The notes: generated from the sequence alone by a model not told the origin. DNA of 64,000 bases from Olavius sp. associated proteobacterium Delta 1 (GCA_902749685.1 CACVKW010000771.1:122689-186688), one strand, 5' to 3'. Positions 26,535-35,965 are shown, counted from the stretch's first letter. Numbers and translations are program-made.

Positions 26535-28130
26535 ATGTATAAGTATTATAATAGCCAGCTGACTCGACGCAAATTTTTGAACTTGATGCTTGCGGCCGGA
26601 GCTGCAGCGGCTTTGGACTGGACCCGGATTGACGCGCTGGCTGATGGGATTAAAAAGAAAGACGATTTTCCCCTTGTCGTTATCGGGGCCGGCCTGGGAG
26701 GATTGGTGTCGGCCGCCTATCTGGCCAAACATGGATTTCCGGTTACTTTGCTCGAACAGCATGACACGCCGGGGGGGTATGCCACTTCTTTTGATCGCGC
26801 CGCCGGCAAGTTCACCTTCGATGTTTCCCTGCACGCCACGGTGGCTGAAAACGGGATCCCGCAAAAGGTCCTGTCTGAAATTGGTATCTGGGATAAGCTC
26901 AAGGTCGTGTATACGCCCGAATTTTGTCGCGTCATCGCTTCGGATTATGATTTGACACTGCCTGCCAAAGATCCTGAAAAGATAAAAACATTATTAGGCG
27001 ATACCTTTCCGGATGAAAAAAAAGGTATAGACGCCGTTATTGACGATATGGTGCAGGTGCAGAAAGAAATGTCAGGGCAGGCAGGCAAAAATTCGACCAT
27101 GGACCGGCTTGAGAACCTTACCCTGGCCGACTGGCTTGCCACCCATGTTAAACGCTCTGAAATCAGAGGCCTACTATCTGCTTTCAGTGGCTATTACGGG
27201 TTGCCGCCCTCCCGGCTAAACGCTTTATTCTATGCAATAGCGACAGGCCAATACCTTGTAACCGGTGGCCAATACTTTAAAACGCGTTCCCAGGATCTCA
27301 GCAACACCCTCATGGACGCCGTCATTGAAAAAGGCGGTCAGGTGCTCCTTGAAACTGCGGCCGAACGCATATTGCTAAAAGAAGGAAAAGTCTCCGGCGT
27401 GGAGGATGAAAATGGAACCCGCCATCCGGCCAGAGCAGTTATTGCAAACTCCAGTGTTCCGGCCTTATTCGGCGGACTGATTCCACGCGAAAAAATTCCG
27501 AAAAATTATCTTAATGAACTCAGCAGCTACCAACCATCTATTTCTTCCTTCATCGTCTGGTTGGGTCTTAACCGGGAGCTCAAGGACATAAATGATTACG
27601 AGATATTTGTCGGTGCAGATGGCGGCCCCGAGGCGACATATAGGGCCGCTTTATCCGGCGATCTCGGAAGGGCCGGGTTGGGTGTAACCATTTATGATAA
27701 TATTTACAAGGGGTATTCGATGCCGGGAACCAGCACCATATCGGTGATGACATTGTGCGGGTATGAACCCTGGGAAAAGTTCGAAACTGATTACTTCGCC
27801 GGCCGCAAAAAAGCGTATGCCAAAGAAAAAGACCGTTTGGCCCAAATCCTTATTAATAAAGCAGAGGCCCGTGTAATCCCGAACCTGAGATCCATGATTG
27901 AAGTCATGGATGCGGCAACGCCTTTGACCAATGTGCGCTACACCGGAAATTACCATGGTGCCATATACGGCTATGATCGTCAGGGGGCCAGAATGAACCT
28001 GCTGGATGTCCGGACACCGATCAAGGGTCTTTATCTGGCCAGCGCCTGGTCCCACGGCGGTGGATACACCCCGGCCATGATGGCCGGCCGTCATGCGGTT
28101 CAGTCGTTTATGGAGGATTGGGGGGGGTGA
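26535..28130 (+). CDS. Tat-exported phytoene-dehydrogenase-like FAD oxidoreductase
   Basis: 531 aa. The N-terminus has a twin-arginine motif (LTRRKFLNLML) before a hydrophobic Ala-rich stretch, so export by Tat with bound cofactor is likely. FAD-binding GxGxxG: VVIGAGLGGLVSAAYLA at about residues 48-64. The C-terminal GLYLASAWSHGGGYTPAMMAG is the second flavin motif of the CrtI/RetSat family. The family desaturates or isomerises carotenoids and retinoids. AAAGGAGG lies upstream. Its partners, the flavodoxin-SCP2 fusion and a secreted DUF2141 protein, suggest a periplasmic lipid or isoprenoid redox pathway. Confidence 0.86.
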   Translation: MYKYYNSQLTRRKFLNLMLAAGAAAALDWTRIDALADGIKKKDDFPLVVIGAGLGGLVSAAYLAKHGFPVTLLEQHDTPGGYATSFDRAAGKFTFDVSLHATVAENGIPQKVLSEIGIWDKLKVVYTPEFCRVIASDYDLTLPAKDPEKIKTLLGDTFPDEKKGIDAVIDDMVQVQKEMSGQAGKNSTMDRLENLTLADWLATHVKRSEIRGLLSAFSGYYGLPPSRLNALFYAIATGQYLVTGGQYFKTRSQDLSNTLMDAVIEKGGQVLLETAAERILLKEGKVSGVEDENGTRHPARAVIANSSVPALFGGLIPREKIPKNYLNELSSYQPSISSFIVWLGLNRELKDINDYEIFVGADGGPEATYRAALSGDLGRAGLGVTIYDNIYKGYSMPGTSTISVMTLCGYEPWEKFETDYFAGRKKAYAKEKDRLAQILINKAEARVIPNLRSMIEVMDAATPLTNVRYTGNYHGAIYGYDRQGARMNLLDVRTPIKGLYLASAWSHGGGYTPAMMAGRHAVQSFMEDWGG

Positions 28131-28138
28131 GAATATAA

Positions 28139-28342
28139 ATGACTAAAGTGTCTAATCCGCCAAAAGTAAGGCGGACAAGAATGAATGATCATTGGACGGG
28201 ATACCCGTCAGCATATAGCGAGGCAAAAAGTCTTCAAGCCGCCAAGCTTTCAATCCTTCAAGCAAAAACCGTTACCGATATTTCAGATAATATTCGATCC
28301 ACTGGAAAAGATGGCATCATCAAATTAAGTGAGGTGATTTGA
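28139..28342 (+). CDS. Small hypothetical protein
   Basis: 67 aa with no recognised domain; it starts MTKVSNPPKVRRTRMNDH. It fills the gap between the FAD oxidoreductase and the 2TM gene, eight bases after the former and with its last codons overlapping the ribosome site (GAGGTGA) of the latter. The position suits a co-transcribed gene, but composition gives no support, so it may be non-coding. Confidence 0.3.
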   Translation: MTKVSNPPKVRRTRMNDHWTGYPSAYSEAKSLQAAKLSILQAKTVTDISDNIRSTGKDGIIKLSEVI

Positions 28343-28343
28343 T

Positions 28344-28811
28344 ATGAACGAATTCACATCACGGCAGTATTCGAACGATGAAGTCAACCGCATCATTCGG
28401 CGTGCCCTGAAACTGAAGCAGGAGGATACGATCAGTCATCAGGACTTGATCGAAACCGCACAGGAAATAGGTATTGATCCCAAAATACTCGAGACTGCAA
28501 TTTCCCAGGAGCAGCGCGAATTTAAAAATCAAAAAATTCGCACGGCCCGGTTGAAACGGTGCAAGGTGGGTTTTTTTTTGCATCTATGGAGTTACTTAAT
28601 CGTCAATGCAGTCCTGTTGCTGATTAATAATTTTACGCCGGGGCCGTGGTGGTTTCAGTGGTCGATTCTTGGTTGGGGAATTGGATTGGCATTTCATTTT
28701 AAAGCAGTATATTTTCCGGGTGGTAAAAGAATAAGAAAGCAAAGAAAGGCCCGGCAAAGTAGAGCCGATTCCATTCTGCATGACCGTCAGCGGTTTCATC
28801 GTTGCTGTTAA
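28344..28811 (+). CDS. 2TM-domain membrane protein
   Basis: 155 aa. The N-terminal cytoplasmic part (VNRIIRRALKLKQEDTISHQ) resembles the short helical head that precedes 2TM domains. Two hydrophobic segments at about 78-98 and 104-122 are joined by a short loop (NFTPGPWWFQW), the 2TM pattern. Such proteins are often beside LytS/LytR-type regulators, exactly as here, and may sense the membrane. The final 15 residues after KQRKARQ look atypical, so a late frameshift is possible. GAGGTGAT precedes the ATG. Confidence 0.7.
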   Translation: MNEFTSRQYSNDEVNRIIRRALKLKQEDTISHQDLIETAQEIGIDPKILETAISQEQREFKNQKIRTARLKRCKVGFFLHLWSYLIVNAVLLLINNFTPGPWWFQWSILGWGIGLAFHFKAVYFPGGKRIRKQRKARQSRADSILHDRQRFHRCC

Positions 28812-28973
28812 TGCTCAGTTGTCTATTACGGAAGTCAGCATCGACCAGCTTTATTTATTTGTTTTTTCATAAGATTCAGAGTACATATACTGAATTTAAA
28901 GTTGGGCCATGATCAAGTTTAATTAACAATTTTCAAATAAGAATGAGGCGTTTTCAGCCCCTCCGTGACCGTC

Positions 28974-30017
28974 ATGAAACACACATCAGAAGGCATCACT
29001 TTCCGGTCAGCCCTAAAAACTCTTTTTTTTACATTTATCTTTGACACGATTATTGCAGTTTTTTTAAATGCCATAGAATTCGCCGATGAATTTATAACAA
29101 TCTTTATAATTTCTCAGTGCATCGGTTTGTCATGTTGCTCCTGTGTTTTGCTGGTCCACAAATTCATCGAGAACGCCAGGCCGGTTTACCAGGCCATCCT
29201 GGTCGCGGTGGCTTTGGTGATTGGAACGATGGTCGGGTCCTATTTGGGGATGGGGTTATCGGGGTTGAGTTCAGCCGATCTTTTTGAAAAACACGGTCTC
29301 TTTCAATTGCTGATTCTCGGCATCATGTTCGGTTCAATTATTACCTATTTTTTCAGCTCCCGGGAACAGATTGCTGAATCTCAAGCCCAGATTCAGGAAG
29401 AAAAAATAAAACGGCTGACCAGTGAGAAAGTAGCCGCGGAAGCAAATCTCAAACTTCTTCAGGCCCAGATCGAACCGCACTTTTTGTTCAATACGCTTTC
29501 AAATGTCCTGAGCCTGCTGGATACCAACCCGACGAAGGGCAAATCCATGCTGGTTGATTTCATTCAATATTTGCGGGCATCCCTTTCAAAAATCAGGCAG
29601 GAGAAAGCCACCCTGGGACAGGAAATGGAAATGATCGAGGCCTATCTCAGCATCTTTAAAGTTCGCATGGGCGACAGATTAAGATATAACATCGACCTGC
29701 CCCAACATTTAAAATCAATTTCGTTTCCCCCCATGTTGATCCAGCCACTAGTGGAAAACGCCATCAAACACGGTCTGGAACCCAAAGTAGATGGCGGAGG
29801 CATCCAAATCAGGGGTATTGAAAAAGACGGTATCCTTCGACTGGAAGTAGTTGATAGCGGTATGGGGCTTAAAGGAGAACGAGAATCCGGTATGGGATTG
29901 TCCAACATTCGGGAACGATTATTCTCTTTATATGGAAAAAGAGGGCGCTTGCTACTGGAAGAAAATTCGCCCCAGGGCTTAAAAGCCACAATCGAGGTGC
30001 CGCATGGCAAACCTTAA
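28974..30017 (+). CDS. LytS/YehU-type sensor histidine kinase
   Basis: About 347 aa from ATG 28974 (a GTG at 28965 is an alternative). Several N-terminal membrane helices (about residues 10-125), a coiled linker, then the His_kinase domain with QAQIEPHFLFNTLSN, where the His near residue 169 is phosphorylated. A GHKL ATPase follows with N-box VENAIKHGLEPK and DSGMGLKGERESGMGLSNI. It phosphorylates the response regulator encoded 14 bp before its end. The signal is unknown; the upstream 2TM gene may contribute. Confidence 0.9.
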   Translation: MKHTSEGITFRSALKTLFFTFIFDTIIAVFLNAIEFADEFITIFIISQCIGLSCCSCVLLVHKFIENARPVYQAILVAVALVIGTMVGSYLGMGLSGLSSADLFEKHGLFQLLILGIMFGSIITYFFSSREQIAESQAQIQEEKIKRLTSEKVAAEANLKLLQAQIEPHFLFNTLSNVLSLLDTNPTKGKSMLVDFIQYLRASLSKIRQEKATLGQEMEMIEAYLSIFKVRMGDRLRYNIDLPQHLKSISFPPMLIQPLVENAIKHGLEPKVDGGGIQIRGIEKDGILRLEVVDSGMGLKGERESGMGLSNIRERLFSLYGKRGRLLLEENSPQGLKATIEVPHGKP

Positions 30018-30771
30018 CGCCATTATCGCCGACGATGAAGAGCAGCTCAGAATTCATTTAAAATCTAAACTTGCTGGTCTCTGGCCGGAGCTTACCATAT
30101 GCGGCGAAGCTGAAAACGGGCTCGAGGCTTTGAAGTTGATTGATTCGTGTCGACCCGCTATTGCCTTTCTGGATATCAAGATGCCGGGATTAACCGGGAT
30201 AGAAGTCGCCCAAAAGATTAGTGGGAACTGCCGTGTGGTTTTTATTACCGCCTTCGATCAATATGCCATTCAAGCCTTCGAAAACGAGGCGGTCGACTAT
30301 TTATTGAAGCCGGTTACAGATATAAGACTGGAAAAAACGATAAAACGATTAAAAAAGCAAATTTCCGATATCTCCAATCCATCCGCTGATTTTTCCCGGT
30401 CCATGGATCGATTGTTGGCAACCCTAAAAGATAGGCAATCCCCCGGATATTTGAAATGGATAAAGGTGCGGCATGGCGAAGAGGTAAGGCTGATTGCAAT
30501 CGACGATGTCTGTTATTTCAAAGCTGAAGACAAATACACGGTGGTTAAAACCCGTGATGGTGAATCACTAATCAAAAAGAGCATCCGGCAATTGATCGAA
30601 GAACTGGACCCGGATCAATTCTGGCGCATCCACCGGGGAACTATCATCAACATCAGCCGGATTTCCAGGGTCAGCCGGTCGTTTGCCGGTCGACTTATTG
30701 TTCAGCTCAAAGATCTGCCGGAGACACTGACGGTGAGTCGGTCGTATGCGCATCTGTTCAAGCAAATGTAA
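30004..30771 (+). CDS. LytR/AlgR-type response regulator (REC-LytTR)
   Basis: 255 aa. An N-terminal receiver domain with acidic pair D10-D11 and phospho-acceptor D57 (AFLDIKMPG), then a C-terminal LytTR DNA-binding domain from about residue 150 (WIKVRHGEEVRLIAIDDV, later FWRIHRGTIINISRI). The start overlaps the kinase gene by 14 bp, so the pair is translated together. Targets are unknown; a neighbouring membrane-protein gene follows about 180 bp downstream. Confidence 0.92.
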   Translation: MANLNAIIADDEEQLRIHLKSKLAGLWPELTICGEAENGLEALKLIDSCRPAIAFLDIKMPGLTGIEVAQKISGNCRVVFITAFDQYAIQAFENEAVDYLLKPVTDIRLEKTIKRLKKQISDISNPSADFSRSMDRLLATLKDRQSPGYLKWIKVRHGEEVRLIAIDDVCYFKAEDKYTVVKTRDGESLIKKSIRQLIEELDPDQFWRIHRGTIINISRISRVSRSFAGRLIVQLKDLPETLTVSRSYAHLFKQM

Positions 30772-30952
30772 AATGATTACTCCGCCCTGGAATTAGCACA
30801 TTAAGGGCTGCGAATTGTTTTTAGGAAGCTGGAGAATGGTATTGGATCAAAGAGCCCGCGGATTAATCAATCTGTGCTGCGCAATTTTTTTATCCTGTTC
30901 ATTTTTAAAAAGTCTCCGAATCTTTTAACAGTCTGATATTTTTAAACGTTAT

Positions 30953-31606
30953 ATGATGACGGAATCGCAGAATACATCAACCGGTGGGCTGATTTCAGGG
31001 GCTGACTTCCCGTATCGCCAGTTTATCCTGGGCGCTTTGGTGCCGATCTTATTTTTTTATGCATCCCATCGTTTTGGACAGCCATTAATCGGAGCGCTGC
31101 TTGCCATTAGCTGGAGTTTAAGCCTTTTGGCAATTACTTACTGGCGTTCGCGGCGTATCGAGCTGTTTCCCGGATTGGCAATTCCGATTATTATTATTGA
31201 ATTAATCGGAACGTTGGTCACCAAAAATCCAAACTTCTACCTGGCTTCTGCAGCCATTGAAAAAATTCTTTGGGCGCTGCTGTTTCTGGGCTCACTAATT
31301 TTGCGCCGACCCTTGATCCAGATCTTTGCCGAAGTGCTTAACCCCGGTCTCGGATCGCAGGAGTTCCTAAACCAGTCTGAAATTCCCCCTCAATTATATC
31401 GATCAGCCTGGCAAATTTTAACTGCGACATGGGGAATCGTATATTTGCTGAAGGCGATTATTCTGATCGTCTCGCAACTAAACCTACCCATGGAAGCCTT
31501 TTTGATCGTTCGCACTGCCTCAGGTGTCCCCGTGACGGTGCTGATGCTGTTTTTAAGTTATCGGTTCCCGAGATGGTACTGGGAGCGGGCAATGAAAAAG
31601 CTATAG
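30953..31606 (+). CDS. VC0807-like integral membrane protein
   Basis: 217 aa, with about six hydrophobic helices: residues 25-45, 48-66, 72-90, 100-118, 150-175 and 185-205. The FYASHRFGQPLIGALLAISW stretch and the basic C-terminus (YWERAMKKL) resemble the VC0807 family of septation-protein-like membrane proteins. The function is unknown. The stop is TAG. It may be controlled by the LytS/LytR pair just upstream, but no binding site was recognised. Confidence 0.6.
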   Translation: MMTESQNTSTGGLISGADFPYRQFILGALVPILFFYASHRFGQPLIGALLAISWSLSLLAITYWRSRRIELFPGLAIPIIIIELIGTLVTKNPNFYLASAAIEKILWALLFLGSLILRRPLIQIFAEVLNPGLGSQEFLNQSEIPPQLYRSAWQILTATWGIVYLLKAIILIVSQLNLPMEAFLIVRTASGVPVTVLMLFLSYRFPRWYWERAMKKL

Positions 31607-31638
31607 CTTATGGCTGAAAGCACAAAGCTGAAAGGAAA

Positions 31639-31815
31639 ATGAGGGTACTTCGTTGTACGGACTTCGTGCTGCCCACCGGGTATTGGCGGGTATCGTGGTC
31701 CGACCTCGATTCAGGCCGCTGGCGCGACTGCGGCTGGGTCCAGCCGATGGACTACGACCCGGGCTACGTGATATCCGTCATTCGTAACGGTCACTATTTT
31801 GAATTATCTGGTTAA
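31639..31815 (+). CDS. Small Trp-rich open frame, uncertain
   Basis: 58 codons from ATG 31639 to TAA 31813-31815, clearly more GC-rich than its surroundings and rich in Trp and Asp (GYWRVSWSDLDSGRWRDCG). It is in the gap after the membrane protein and its last 38 bases overlap the end of the phospholipase-D-like gene on the other strand. AAAGGAAA sits immediately before the ATG. No family was recognised; it could be a fragment of a larger transferred gene. Confidence 0.3.
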   Translation: MRVLRCTDFVLPTGYWRVSWSDLDSGRWRDCGWVQPMDYDPGYVISVIRNGHYFELSG

Positions 31816-32926
31816 TCGCACCGCGGAAAAACGCCGTGATTTTGGCGCATTCAGCGTGATCAACCGGTCCCCCTTTGCGGGCAGGCAAGTCAAAAGGACT
31901 TCCAATAACAAAAACATTTTCGTCGTTGTAGTCATTTGCCGGAGCCGTGTAATTAAAGCTACCGCCCACAACGATATCTTCATCAATGACCATCAGCTTG
32001 TGGTGGAGCTTTCCGAAGCCAGGTTTTTTTTGAGGAAAGTATACTTTTATACCTTCGTTATGCAGCCAGTGGGTTGCGGCCCAGTCCATTTTGCCCTGGC
32101 CGGGATCAAAAACACCTTGAATTTCTCGTTCTGCAGCACGCAGCATGACCATCGCATCGTCGATTCCGGAAGAGGCTGAGAAGGTGAAAATAGAAAAATC
32201 CAAACGATTGCGACATTTGAGCATCTGCTTTACGATTTCCAGTTCTGGTGAATCATCCGGTGAAAAAAGGATGCGGACGGGAACGCCATTCAGGTTATAG
32301 GTCTTGGGAATGCTTTTCTCGCGCAGGCTCAAGGCCCCGAAGTTCCCGGATCTAATTTCCTCAAACTCCAGCAGATACGGTCTGCAGATTCGATATTCGT
32401 GGAAAATGACGATGTGGTTGTAATTCTTGTGCGTGCCGGTGTATGTGAAATTGGTCGATCCGGTTAATACGGCAGAAGTGGATCGCTTTTTACCTTCATA
32501 ATCGCGAATAATAAATTTCTGATGGAAGATTTTTGGGTTGTAATCAGCCTTTACATCAACCGAGTTGCGCAGGAGCGCTGACAGAATATCCCTGTTCGTT
32601 TTCTGCGTTTTCGGTCTGCGGTATTCATTCCACTGGACGCGCCTGGCGGCCTCGGCCTGAGTTTCGCTTTCCTTGGGTTTGGCCTTGGGGATCTTATCAC
32701 TGGCAAGGTAATCCTGTTCGAGAATAATCCGGACATCAACACCGCGCCATTTTGCATCAATTATGGCCTGGGCGATTGGCTCAGAATCCAGTTCCTGAAC
32801 TGCAATAAACATGCTCTTTTTAGCACCGTCAATGAAATTAATGATCACATCTTCAAGATTGTCAGACGCACCCAGTTCATAGGGGCCCGCGAAAGCCTCT
32901 ATTTTATTGTCCGCAAATTTGGCCAC
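31778..32926 (-). CDS. Phospholipase-D-like domain protein (possible nuclease)
   Basis: 382 aa with two PLD active-site motifs: FHQKFIIRDYEG (HxK with Q between) at about residue 135 and LHHKLMVIDEDIVVGGSFN near 310. Each supplies the His, Lys and Asp of the phosphohistidine mechanism. The start is GTG at 32926 with AAAGGAGG seven bases upstream. No signal peptide is seen, so it is probably cytoplasmic. The substrate may be nucleic acid or phospholipid; proteins of this architecture are usually annotated as PLD nucleases. Confidence 0.83.
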   Translation of the reverse strand: MAKFADNKIEAFAGPYELGASDNLEDVIINFIDGAKKSMFIAVQELDSEPIAQAIIDAKWRGVDVRIILEQDYLASDKIPKAKPKESETQAEAARRVQWNEYRRPKTQKTNRDILSALLRNSVDVKADYNPKIFHQKFIIRDYEGKKRSTSAVLTGSTNFTYTGTHKNYNHIVIFHEYRICRPYLLEFEEIRSGNFGALSLREKSIPKTYNLNGVPVRILFSPDDSPELEIVKQMLKCRNRLDFSIFTFSASSGIDDAMVMLRAAEREIQGVFDPGQGKMDWAATHWLHNEGIKVYFPQKKPGFGKLHHKLMVIDEDIVVGGSFNYTAPANDYNDENVFVIGSPFDLPARKGGPVDHAECAKITAFFRGAINQIIQNSDRYE

Positions 32927-33261
32927 TGGAAACCTCCTTTCCGCAAGATGTGAGATTTACGAACACCTTGCGCTAGATTGATTGCTGTGTAAAAGAGCTT
33001 ATTTTGAACTGTTGACTGAGCCCCATCAAGATGCTTCGCTAAAGTTTTATTATCCGGTACTTTAGCATAAGTGACCATTACAATCAATTGATAATTGGGC
33101 GTTTATGCAAATGTAAAAAAACAAAAACCTTCCGTTTCACTTAAGGCTGCGCTGGTAATTTGCGTCGTAGCGTGGGAATCGGCGACAATGACAGGGTCTA
33201 TTGTGAAGTGCAGTATGATTTTTAGATATGTTAAAGAATAATTTAGCCAAGACATGATTTC
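32927..33261. other. Intergenic stretch, nothing recognised
   Basis: 335 bp between the PLD-like gene and the phosphodiesterase gene, both on the minus strand. A short reverse-strand open frame overlaps the PLD start but resembles no protein I know. No hairpin followed by a T-run was seen. Confidence 0.4.
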
Positions 33262-34041
33262 TTAGGCGGCCTTTTGATTATATGCCCAGACACCAGCTTG
33301 GACTGGATCATTGGTAATTATCCCGTCCACCTGCATATCTCTCATCCCGGCAAAATCCGCCAACACATCGACATTGTACGGGAACACTTTTATGCCGGCG
33401 GCATGCATTTGTTTCACCTGGCTGCGGGTAACTATCCGTCGATCCGGATGCCAGGAAAATACCATTAATCGGGTGCACATGTTTACTGTATTTTTGTTGG
33501 CAGGCTTTTTGGAAATAAATGCGGTGGCCGGAAAATTTTTCATAAATGCGATCTGCTCCAGAATATTGACGTCGAAACTGGAGATCATGCTGGTAGCCAG
33601 AAGGTTTTTTTGCCTTAATAAATCGACAACCTGCTTTTCGATGGCATCCGGCGGATGAAATAACTCGTAAGCATTTGATTTGATTTCAATATTTACGTAA
33701 GCCCGGCCGTTAACCAGATCCAGCACTTCGCTCAACTCGGGTATCTGCTGATCGGTAAATTGCGCACCAAACCAGCTGCCGGCATCCAGTTGCTTCAATT
33801 CAGCCAGGGTAAAGTCGGCCACGGTCCCCTTTCCGTTGGTCGTGCGATCAAGGGTCGCATCGTGAATGACAACCACCTTACGGTCGCGGCTAAGCGTAAC
33901 ATCCAGTTCGATCATGTCTGCCCCGGCTTCTACTGCAGCTTCAAAAGCCGCCAGGGTATTCTCGGGATATTTGGCGGGATACCCCCTGTGACCAATGATC
34001 CAGGGGGGCCTGAAGTTATTGTTTGATTTGATATTGATCAT
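33262..34041 (-). CDS. Glycerophosphodiester phosphodiesterase
   Basis: 259 aa. The GDPD barrel starts IIGHRGYPAKYPENTLAAF (catalytic His-Arg and Glu), continues AGADMIELDVTLSRD (metal ligands E and D) and HDATLDRTTNG (second catalytic His), and ends VDGIITNDPVQAG. It splits glycerophosphodiesters into glycerol-3-phosphate and an alcohol. No signal peptide, so it is cytoplasmic, unlike the lipoprotein copy at 47.5 kb. Its position next to Ugp-type transporter genes fits use of imported glycerophosphodiesters. Confidence 0.92.
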   Translation of the reverse strand: MINIKSNNNFRPPWIIGHRGYPAKYPENTLAAFEAAVEAGADMIELDVTLSRDRKVVVIHDATLDRTTNGKGTVADFTLAELKQLDAGSWFGAQFTDQQIPELSEVLDLVNGRAYVNIEIKSNAYELFHPPDAIEKQVVDLLRQKNLLATSMISSFDVNILEQIAFMKNFPATAFISKKPANKNTVNMCTRLMVFSWHPDRRIVTRSQVKQMHAAGIKVFPYNVDVLADFAGMRDMQVDGIITNDPVQAGVWAYNQKAA

Positions 34042-34322
34042 ACGCTGTTGGATGTCCTTTCAACGATTTAACCACTTAAATAGTTAAAGAGGCCCATAAT
34101 TTCATTATCGCCCATTAAATTGGATAGTTTAATGGTTAATTAATCCACTCAGGCAGAGAGCCGTTCCATCGTCAAAAAAACCCCCTGTCGCATACTTCGT
34201 CGACAGGACTTTAAAACTTCACCTTAATCATTCAACTATTAAAATCAATCAATCGAAATCACAAAAATTAAAAATAAAATATTGTAATAATTATATTGGG
34301 CATACTTTTCCTGAGCCCTGAT

Positions 34323-34870
34323 CTAACCTGGCTTGGGGGGCGCTTTTTCATCCAGCGTTTTGCGAACGATATTGACGATTTGGTTCAGCTCATAAGGCTT
34401 GCTGACGAATCCTTTGGATCCAAAATCCAGATATTATCTACTACGTTTTCGGCAAGAAGCCGCAATCTCTCTTCGCTGTCGCGCAAGGCTTTCTCGCGCT
34501 GCTCCAGTTGTTCCAGGTTGTATTGCAGCGCACACCGTCTGAAGTAAAGGCCTGAAAAGTTATATTGCACCAGATGAAAGCAACAAATACAAATCCGGCT
34601 GATTTTACATATCCGATGCGGATCAATAAAAGCAATCCCACCGCAACGGCAATAATAAAGGTGTTGGCTGCAATGGCATAGGGACCTAGTTCATGGGATT
34701 TTCCCGTGATTAGCCATGTCATAATCAGGATACTTACCACCGCCACCACCGACCACAGGATCACCCCCAGTATCTAAGCAACCCGTGATTTTTCCTCATC
34801 TTCAAAAACCGGTGGCCTCAGCAGCCGGTTGATACGGGGATACCTGGTATCAGAAAGGGTTTGATCAATG
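34323..34870 (-). pseudogene. Collapsed hybrid sensor histidine kinase
   Basis: Reading from 34870: NRLLRPPVFEDEEKSRVA, then TAG (34774-34776), then ILGVILWSVVAV and several membrane helices. A frameshift follows after AFTSDGV into LEQLEQREKALRDSEERLRL, the coiled coil and PAS start (NVVDNIWILDPK). The sequence then jumps to GFVSKPYELNQIVNIVRKTL, the tail of a receiver domain, ending at TAG (34323-34325). The kinase core is deleted. At least three lesions make it non-functional. Confidence 0.7.
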
Positions 34871-34905
34871 GATAAAGGCAGAAGTTAGCCGAAAATTAGT
34901 CCTTT

Positions 34906-35034
34906 TTAGCTATTTTCCGATGGGCTGCCACTTTCTTTATCAAACAAATGTAGTTTTGGGGCAGGAATGACAAGAGGTAAAATTGTGAGCTTTTCGAAAT
35001 GCTGCACAACGGGCAGGCGCACTGTTCGAGAGGT
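34906..35034 (-). pseudogene. C-terminal remnant of a ugpC ATPase gene
   Basis: About 42 codons ending in KLHLFDKESGSPSENS and TAA, matching the end of the intact UgpC at 38621 (KLHLFDKESENRIGD). LPVVQHFEKLTILPL matches LPDIHHITKGTILPL. Everything before this tail is missing. It lies directly downstream of the damaged permease gene, in the normal ugpE-ugpC order. Confidence 0.7.
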
Positions 35035-35036
35035 TT

Positions 35037-35885
35037 TTACTTTTCCGTTTCCACCAAACCTTTGACAAACAGGCGCTGCATGACAAGAACGACCAACACC
35101 GGCGGCAGCATGGCCAGAATTGCCACCGCCATAGTCAGGTTCCATTCCGGTATCGCGTCAGCAACAAAAAGCATGCGCTGGATATGCATGACAATCGTGG
35201 ACATTTTGGTCTCCATCGTGATCAGCAGCGGCCACAGGTACTGGTTCCAGCCATAGATGAAGAGGATAACCGTCAGTGCCGCTATATTAGTCCGCGACAG
35301 CGGCAACAGGATGGTCAGAAAAAAACGTATGGGTCCGGCCCCATCGACGCGGGCGGCCTCCAACAGTTCGTCCGGCACCGTCAAAAAAAAACTGGCGGAA
35401 CAAAAAAGTGGCTGTAGCCGAAGCAATCAAGGGGAGCGTAAGGCCGGTATAGGTGTTCAGCAGGCCGAGATCTGCCACCACCTTGTAGGTCGGCAGGATG
35501 CGCACCTCCACCGGCAGCATCAGGGTTAGAAAAATAATCCAGAAAAAAACATCCTGAGTGGAAAACGGAAATAAACGATGGCGAAGGCCGAGATAATCGA
35601 GATCTCAATTTTGCCGACAACGATGCCCACCGACATAATCAGGCTGTTGACCATCATCTGCCCGACCGGAACACCACCCACTGTTTTTTTTCCTGATTTG
35701 AGTACGGTCGTGTAGTTTTCGATGAGGTGATCGCCAAGCCACGGCTGCACGGAAGTTGCTATGTCTTTTTTTTCATGGGTCGACGCGACCAGTGTGATAT
35801 AGATTGGAAAAATGATAACGGCGATGCCCATTATCAAGATCGTATGGGTCAGAATCGTCCTGTACGGATTGTTTTCGACCATCAT
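35037..35885 (-). pseudogene. Damaged ugpE-type permease gene (two homopolymer frameshifts)
   Basis: Almost full length and close to the two intact ugpE genes, ending GLVETEK. Two lesions are both in poly-T tracts. Near 35550, codons for RMFFFW have one T too few, giving RMFFSGLFF and a stop. Near 35390-35400, codons for [10 protein letters not shown] have one T too many. Between them the frame [19 protein letters not shown] is intact. These could be real mutations or homopolymer read errors. The truncated ugpA and ugpC tails on either side favour real decay. Confidence 0.78.
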
Positions 35886-35965
35886 ATTGCACCGATCTCT
35901 TGAAGCAGCAGAACCATATCACTGACAGAGGGATGAATATTATCATCAACACCACCGGCTGTGCT
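35886..35965 (-). pseudogene. C-terminal remnant of a ugpA permease gene
   Basis: The minus strand reads VVLMIIFIPLSVIW and then FKRSVQY, against [19 protein letters not shown] and RRVQY at the end of the intact UgpA (40559). Only about 25 codons remain and the frame is shifted just upstream. It precedes the damaged ugpE, as in the intact operon. Confidence 0.5.
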
